A DNA stretch of 64,000 nt from Paramecium octaurelia (taxonomy: Eukaryota; Ciliophora; Oligohymenophorea; Peniculida; Parameciidae). Of this stretch, positions 58,478 through 64,000 are shown in pieces. Under the pieces are notes generated by a model. It did no database searches and was not told where the DNA came from. It worked only from the letters and a program-made list of their open reading frames with translations. The position numbers and the translations under genes are program-made. The stretch covers positions 330,919 through 394,918 of the forward strand of contig CAJJDP010000056.1 of NCBI GenBank assembly GCA_905182995.1, read 5' to 3'. The stretch's first letter is position 1; every line of letters begins with the position of its first letter.

Positions 58478-59542
58478 ATGGATTAACAAAATTATACAAT
58501 AGTTGGAGTGATGTCAGGAACATCACTTGATGGAATAGATCTAGCACTAATTCGATTCGAAAACATAAATCAACAATGGCATTATAAAATTTTGAGTGCT
58601 CAAACTTACTTATATGAATAGTCTTGGATTGATCTCCTTAAAAATGCTCATGCCTTATAATAATGTGAAATAGAAAGTTTTAATCTAAATTATACTCATC
58701 ATTTAGCATAGCAAATTAATAAATTCACTTCTCAATTTTAAGATGTCAAAATAGATGCCATATGTTCTCATGGACATACAATCATTCATAAACCAAAAGA
58801 GGGAATTACAATACAAATAGGTAACCTACCAATATTGCCTCAACTTGTTAAGACAACAGTTGTATGCGATTTCAGAGTTTAAGATGTTAAATTAGGAGGA
58901 AATGGAGCACCATTAGTACCACTTGGAGACAGAATTCTCTTTCATGAATATCATTATCGCATTAATTTGGGTGGATTCTCAAATATCTCATATGAAAGAG
59001 ACAATCTTACTCTTGCCTATGATATTTGTCCAGTAAACACAGTTCTGAATAGGTTGGCCTTTCCAAAAAACTATGATGAAAATGGGGATATCTCAAGAAG
59101 TGGAATTGTCAATCCAAATTTATTAGATTAATTAAATAATTTAGAATATTATAAACTTGCACCTCCTAAAAGTCTAGGTGTTGAATGGGTTTACGATTGT
59201 ATTTTACCTTTAATTGAGTCATTTGATCTGTCTTAGTAAGATAAACTTTGCACATTTTGTGAACACATTGCTTATTAGATTGGAAAATCAATAGGGAAGT
59301 AGGATGAAAAGGTTCTGTTCACAGGAGGGGGTGTATAAAATAAATATTTAATGGAAAGAATTCATCATTATGTCAAAAATGTTTAAATCTTAGATTAATA
59401 AGCATCTGATTTTAAAGAGGCCTTAATTTTTGGATTGCTTGGAGTACTAAAATTAAGAAATGAAATCAATGTGTTGAGTAGCGTAACAGGAGCAAGTCAT
59501 GATCATTCTAGTGGATATATTTATAAATATTAAGATAATTGA
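58478..59542 (+). CDS. anmK: anhydro-N-acetylmuramic acid kinase, bacterial type
   Basis: AnmK opens and phosphorylates 1,6-anhydro-MurNAc from peptidoglycan turnover, giving MurNAc-6-phosphate. A single intronless exon of 354 aa. Signatures: the ATP-site [83 protein letters not shown], and the end ASSVTGA-type motif [12 protein letters not shown], the last most like Bacteroidetes enzymes. Rare in eukaryotes; Paramecium eats bacteria. Ciliate code is used (internal TAA/TAG as Gln), so this is a resident gene and not bacterial contamination. Divergent from the MKP gene with a 133-nt spacer. Confidence 0.93.
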
Positions 59543-59584
59543 ACTTAGTAGTAATTTGATTATAATTAAAATATATTTTGATAG

Positions 59585-60588
59585 TCAAAAAGATTTACTC
59601 TTAAAAGGGTTTTTGATGTTTGGGAAGCATAATTATTTTACTTAATTTTCTATTGGATGAGGGATAATGCATCCCTTTCTGAAAAATTAATGTTTAAGAC
59701 ATAGAGAAGCTGAAGGTCGATGTTTCTTATGCCCAATCATCAGAAGTAAGAGTTGTCTTTATTCTATGTCCATTATCTTGGAAGATACTTTGACTTTGTT
59801 TAATTTATTCAAAAAAATTAAATGTTACTTATCCTAATATTCTGGATACAGTTTCTGTCCAGATAATAAAGAATGAAATATACTTCCTAAACTATAAATA
59901 TCAACTAATTCATCATAGTCCTCCTGATTTAAAATCTCAGGAGCTATGTATCCAGGCGTACCACATCTGACTTAAGTTTAGTAACCAATTTCTACAGCAA
60001 AGCCAAAATCAATTATTTTTATAGATTTTAAATCATTTTAATTTTCCAAAACGATATTATCCAATTTTAGATCTCTATGAATTATTCCCAATTTATGTAA
60101 GTGTTTCACCCCTTTTAGAAGTCTCTTCATGATATATTTGGTCTCTTCTATTTCTAAGGCATTGTTTCTTTCTACTAGATAATTATACAGAGTTCCACCT
60201 CTACAGTACTTCATAACAAAGATTATCTCATTGGAATCTTTGTAAACTTCATCAATTTCGAGAATACTTTTGTATTTTTATTGATTTAATTCGAAAACAA
60301 TCTTTAAATCCTGCTGGAGCTTTGACTGAAATAGTTATTTAATCTACTTAATCATTAATTTTGGCCATTTTAACTATCTTTAGTTCTCCTGTTTCTGTTT
60401 GAACATATTTGGAAATCTATTTAGCTTATATAGAATATCGTTACTTAGACATCTTCCTTTTAAATAAGGGAACTTTTAAACTGATAATAATTATTAAAGT
60501 CTGTGTACAATACTTACCCATCGAGTAATTACTTTAATTGTTTCAACTTTTATGCATCAGCTAAATAAGTTATTGACTTTTAAGTCAT
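59585..60588 (-). CDS. Ser/Thr protein kinase
   Basis: Kinase domain: VQTETGELKIVKMAKI (VAIK-type Lys), IIFVMKYCRGGTLYNYL, KLGIIHRDLKLDNIVL (HRD loop), IIDFGFAVEIG (DFG), RCGTPGYIAPEIL and RPSASLCLKHQFF at the end. All catalytic residues are in place; the Gly-rich loop is poorly defined. Introns: 28 nt (GTAACG to AATAG) and 22 nt ending TTCAG. The start at 60586-60588 (MTQKSITYLADAQK) is the best available; a shorter start at 60450-60452 would lose the loop region. Convergent with anmK, 42 nt apart. Resembles CAMK/ULK-like ciliate kinases. Confidence 0.85.
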
Positions 60589-60688
60589 TGAATAATTGCA
60601 TTAATATGAAACTTTAAACCCTTTGATGATATTCTCACTAAATTTTATATTAAGTAATATACTTATATATCCAACTTATTGTTGTCAA

Positions 60689-60948
60689 ATGGGATCGAAG
60701 CTCAATTTCTCTGCTCCTTTACTCCAATTCAATATCAGTGTTGGAATGATCTTAGTTTGCATTGTTTATCACCAATTTTCTTTTGTACAAGAATAAATTT
60801 CTTGATAAATTGTTTCTTGCATTACTTACATCACAGGTATATACGAGATCTCTGTTCATACTTATTTAAAAATATAAATTATAAGAATCAAGAAAGCAAT
60901 AATCGAATATATAAATCCAAATTAAATCTTTAAGAACTTGAATAATGA
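60689..60948 (+). CDS. possible small protein, structure uncertain
   Basis: ATG 60689 begins MGSKLNFSAPLLQFN, again a myristoylation-like start, but that frame hits TGA after 38 codons. A neighbouring frame stays open to 60948 with many Cys, His and Tyr residues. An intron probably joins them, but I could not place it. Weak call. Confidence 0.25.
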
Positions 60949-61359
60949 CTAAAGAGAAGTCTTAAAAAAAATAAGAAGAAAATATTATGTAATTATTACA
61001 TTTAATACTGTCCCTGTCATACTGTAAAATTAACATTCATCTAATTGAAGTGGGGCTAAATGATTGAATTTATATGGGAGATGAAGCAATTAAAAGTGAT
61101 GTAACTTGAAAATTTTGATAACTTTAAATCTGTTTTAAAATTTGACTATTTTTGACTAAGGGATTAAATTTTAGTGAATTAAAATGAAGTTTGTTTACAA
61201 AAAAGGCTCAGAAATTCAAGCAATCATTGAAAACATAAAAGAGTGACATATAAATTGAAAATAAATTTTAATATTTTTTTCATAAACAAAATAAAAAGAT
61301 TAATTCTAATTTGCAATTTATATTAAATTGAGTTCGGTTTAAATATAATTTTATAACAC
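60949..61359. other. AT-rich intergenic stretch
   Basis: No gene supported; AT-rich, low complexity. Confidence 0.45.
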
Positions 61360-61900
61360 TATATTTTGAATTTTCCCTCATTATTTTGGACTCCTTGATT
61401 GCTTCTAAAAAGTAATATTTTTCAGTCCTTTCTCATTCTATTTAAGTCTACCCTAGCAAATCATAAATAACCATATTTTTAACAAAATTTGTCTCAAAGA
61501 TATTTGATTTCACTCTTTATATCAAATTTATTTCTATACCAAACTCCAGGAATCAACAAAGTAATGATCATTATCACTTATAAATGGAAGTTAATTTCTT
61601 AACATTTTTATAGTATTACCTAGGAATTTTGTATAATTTGAACAGTTGTAATTTATAAGGTTAAGTGTTAAAATTTAATTAATTAGAAATATCGAAGATT
61701 GTCTTTATTTTGGCATAATTTTACTGTTTTTAAATGATAATCACTTGATCCCATCATTCAAAGTATTAGAAATTCTTAGTAGCAAGTTCTATATATTGGT
61801 AAATGTATCTAGATATCTTCCTATTTTATTCATCCACGTAATGAAATACTTAAGCTTTGTAATAGTGATTTTCTTTTAACAAGCAGAATAAGTGGTATAA
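61360..61900 (-). CDS. probable hypothetical gene, exons unresolved
   Basis: On the minus strand several successive segments read as protein in different frames: HLFCLLKENHYYKAQVFHYV, KISRYIYQYIELATKNFQYF, NYAKIKTIFDISNQLNF, KLQLFKLYKIP, VWYRNKFDIKSEIKYL, EKYYFLEAIKESKIMREN. This is what a multi-intron Paramecium gene looks like, but not all joints could be fixed and no start was found. It could also be a decayed gene. No family recognised. 61901-62107 shows nothing. Confidence 0.4.
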
Positions 61901-62107
61901 AAATAATATAAAATATTAAAATTTACAGTATTTATATTACATTTATATTACATTAATATAAATTATCTTTCAAATGAAGAAAATATAAATATACTAGATA
62001 AATATAAGAATAAAAGTTTTGGGCTCTAAATTACATTAACAAAAAAACTCAATAGTAATTCTGGAATTATATTAAAACAAAAAAACAATTTTTAACGAAT
62101 TAATCAC

Positions 62108-62993
62108 TCATTTTTAATCTACTTTTTTTGCTATGGAAATGATTTCCTGTCTTATAGATTTATTATAAATTTTAGGATATCTAGTATTAGTACTGATATC
62201 TGAAGGGTTTGAATTTTAGTGGAATAATTTGTTGTAAACACTATCTTACATGGCTTTTCTGATTGAAATTGATGGAATGGGTTCATGAGTTGATTTGATT
62301 GTGCATCTGAAATCTTTGGGATTGAGTTCATCTTTTTCAAATTTCCTAGAGAAATCCCCTAAAGCCTCAAAACCTTCGATGTAGACATCGGTAAAATATT
62401 GGGGTTCTGTTGGTTTTGGATAAACTGTGGTGAGAAATCCTCTTTCAGTCTTCCATTTGTCTTTGGAATGTGTTTTCCATTTTGGGAAATAGACCATGGT
62501 CATATCTTTGGCAGTGTCGTCTATTATACTTTTATTATATTAATTTGCTTGGTCGGCTTGATCTTTTCTCAATTTGGGCCTGTTTTCATAGGACCATTAG
62601 GGTCCTTCCAATGATTGGACTCTTTCTCTTAATTTAATTTTAGGGCCTTCAGCGTATAATTCTCTGGGCAAATGGGATTGTGAGAAATCTTCAACAATGT
62701 ATTGGATTCTTTGATCATTGGTGAGAAACCTATTTAGTTTGAGGAGTAAAACTTGGATAGAGTGATGGGTTTGTTGGTTTCTCTTGGTATTTTGGAGGTG
62801 GGGTAAAGTCCATTGAGTAGGCCTTGTATAAAGATGGGGGAGACATACAGTTAGCGAATGCGGGATCAAGAGATTGAATAAAGTGTTGTCGACGATCATT
62901 GAAGGAGTTGTTGAGTATGGCATTTGATTTTTTGGTTGTTTTTGGGTTTGAGAGAGAGGCAGTTCTTTTCTTTTGTTGGAAGTAATTATTCAT
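62108..62993 (-). CDS. hypothetical protein, about 270 aa
   Basis: ATG 62991-62993 (MNNYFQQKKRTASLSNPKTT) to TGA 62108-62110. Two introns fit: 26 nt GTATGTCTCC to TACAAG and 23 nt GTTTTACTCC to AAATAG. They give LNGLYPTSKIPRETNKPITL and FLTNDQRIQYIVEDFSQSHL. The later part is Trp/Pro/Lys-rich (MVYFPKWKTHSKDKWKTERG, GFLTTVYPKPTEPQYFTDVY), a style seen in ciliary microtubule-associated proteins. No family is assigned with confidence. Start codons of this gene and the next lie 15 bp apart on opposite strands. Confidence 0.75.
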
Positions 62994-63008
62994 GAAAATA
63001 AAATAAAA

Positions 63009-64000
63009 ATGGCATACGAAAATTGTGTAGTTTGCGGGAAAAGATAAGATGGTTTATATAAGTTGGTGCCTCATTTTAGATCAAATCATTCTAGCAAATA
63101 CATTCATAAGATGTGTCTGCTTTTATTTCGTTCTGATTGGAATCATCGAGTTGCTGTGAATGAGGGATTGTATTACAATGACTACAGAAGACATTGTTCG
63201 ATATGTGATAAACGAAGTAAGCAACAGGTGGTTAGATGTGCACACAGGTATACACTTTAATTATGTAATCCAGTTCTTGTAGAAATAGATTTCATTTGGA
63301 CTGCTTAAATAATCCTGTAATATAAGTAAACTCAAATCCCAGGAATCATTATCCGAGGTTAGATGTTTATTGTCCCGAGCATTCTTTCGATTTAATTAGA
63401 CCCAACAATTTAGACAAGTGTGTAGAATCCATTTTCAATGACCATCTATTAAGTTAGGAATAAGAACCTGGCTAAATTTAGAAGAGCAAACACAAAAAAA
63501 AGCATAAGAAGAAGCATTCTCGATCTAGGTCCAGATCTCATAGGAAATCACGCAGACGATCCAGTAGCCAATGTCGATTTAGTGATAGTCGGAGTTCGAA
63601 ATCATCAAAATCGCAACTCAAAAATCCTCCTCTCCCAGAAAAAGTCAGTTTGCTAATTATCCCTGAAAGCAAGATCACTGACTGTATGATAAGAGAAGTT
63701 AAAAGTCTGACCTAAGCTACTATTTTGGAAAAAGAGGAATCTTATATTGAACCTTTGCCAATCCCTCAACCTCAACCTCCACCTCCACCTTAACCAATAA
63801 ATTTATAGAAAGGGGTCGAAAAATAAATAATTTATCCCCAAATCCAAAGGCCTTTTGTTGAAGACCCTGAGTTCCCCTATACTGAGAGGGAAAACAAGAG
63901 GGATCAGTCCATTTTGAAGTGGTGGGACAAAATAGAGGAAATTTACTTTAAAGGGGAAGAGAAACTACAATACACTAAGATAGAAGAATTCAAGAACCCC
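63009..64000 (+). CDS. ePHD-like zinc finger protein with SR-rich region (cut by the right edge)
   Basis: Starts at ATG 63009 (MAYENCVVCGKRQDGLYKLV). The head has the Cys/His spacing of an extended PHD finger: C-x2-C, HKMCLLLF, HCSICDK, RCAHR, then C-R-N-R-F-H-L-D-C, and VYCPEHSFDLI after a 26-nt intron (GTATAC to ATCCAG). Then comes a Lys/Arg/Ser block (HKKKHKKKHSRSRSRSHRKS), followed by Pro-rich sequence. A nuclear chromatin- or splicing-associated role is likely by composition. The frame is still open at position 64000, so the 3' end is missing. Confidence 0.8.

Overview
The window is a piece of a ciliate macronuclear genome, almost certainly Paramecium or a close relative. It is very AT-rich and gene-dense. 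TAA and TAG are read as glutamine throughout and TGA is the only stop. Real genes therefore look shattered in a standard six-frame view, and are further cut by ultra-short introns, mostly 19-33 nt, starting GTA/GTT and ending TAG, AAG or CAG. Coordinates below are genomic spans from ATG to TGA, with introns placed by hand from reading frame and family conservation.

Layout. 1-12.8 kb: P-type Ca-ATPase (cut by the left edge), DHHC palmitoyltransferase, amino-acid permease, coiled-coil protein, Sec1/Munc18 SM protein, SR-rich RNA-associated protein, FLVCR-like MFS transporter. 13-16.1 kb and 24.5-27.3 kb: two exact repeats, each split by a single N, which look like unmerged contig overlaps rather than biology. 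They carry a coiled-coil gene with a TPR remnant, and a large E3 ligase gene. 16.2-24.4 kb: EF-hand protein, alveolin-like P/V/Q-rich cortical protein, coiled-coil and RING-H2 genes, several small unknowns, histone H3. 26-34.7 kb: RBR plus RING-Cys-relay E3 ligase, beta-adaptin, cytochrome P450, an unknown, ribosomal protein eL14. 35.8-44.7 kb: WD-repeat dynein-type protein, centrin, GILT-like thiol reductase, membrane RING protein, PDH E1-beta, IPK1-type inositol kinase, HDHD5-type HAD hydrolase. 44.7-55.5 kb: pseudokinase with poly-Q tail, monoacylglycerol-lipase-like protein lacking its catalytic serine, EF-hand protein, protein kinase, tandem-PX protein, adenylate kinase, an unknown. 55.7-64 kb: gelsolin-phosphatase-gelsolin protein, a bacterial-type anhydromuramic acid kinase, protein kinase, an unknown, and a zinc-finger/SR protein cut by the right edge.

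The genes form no operon. Recognisable themes are membrane trafficking (SM protein, adaptin, PX, palmitoylation), calcium and cortex (Ca-ATPase, EF-hand proteins, centrin, alveolin-like) and ubiquitin ligases. The most unusual items are the RBR+RCR ligase, the likely horizontally acquired anmK, and two divergent gene pairs whose start codons are only 7 and 15 bp apart. Several stretches read as coding but could not be resolved by eye and are marked as such.
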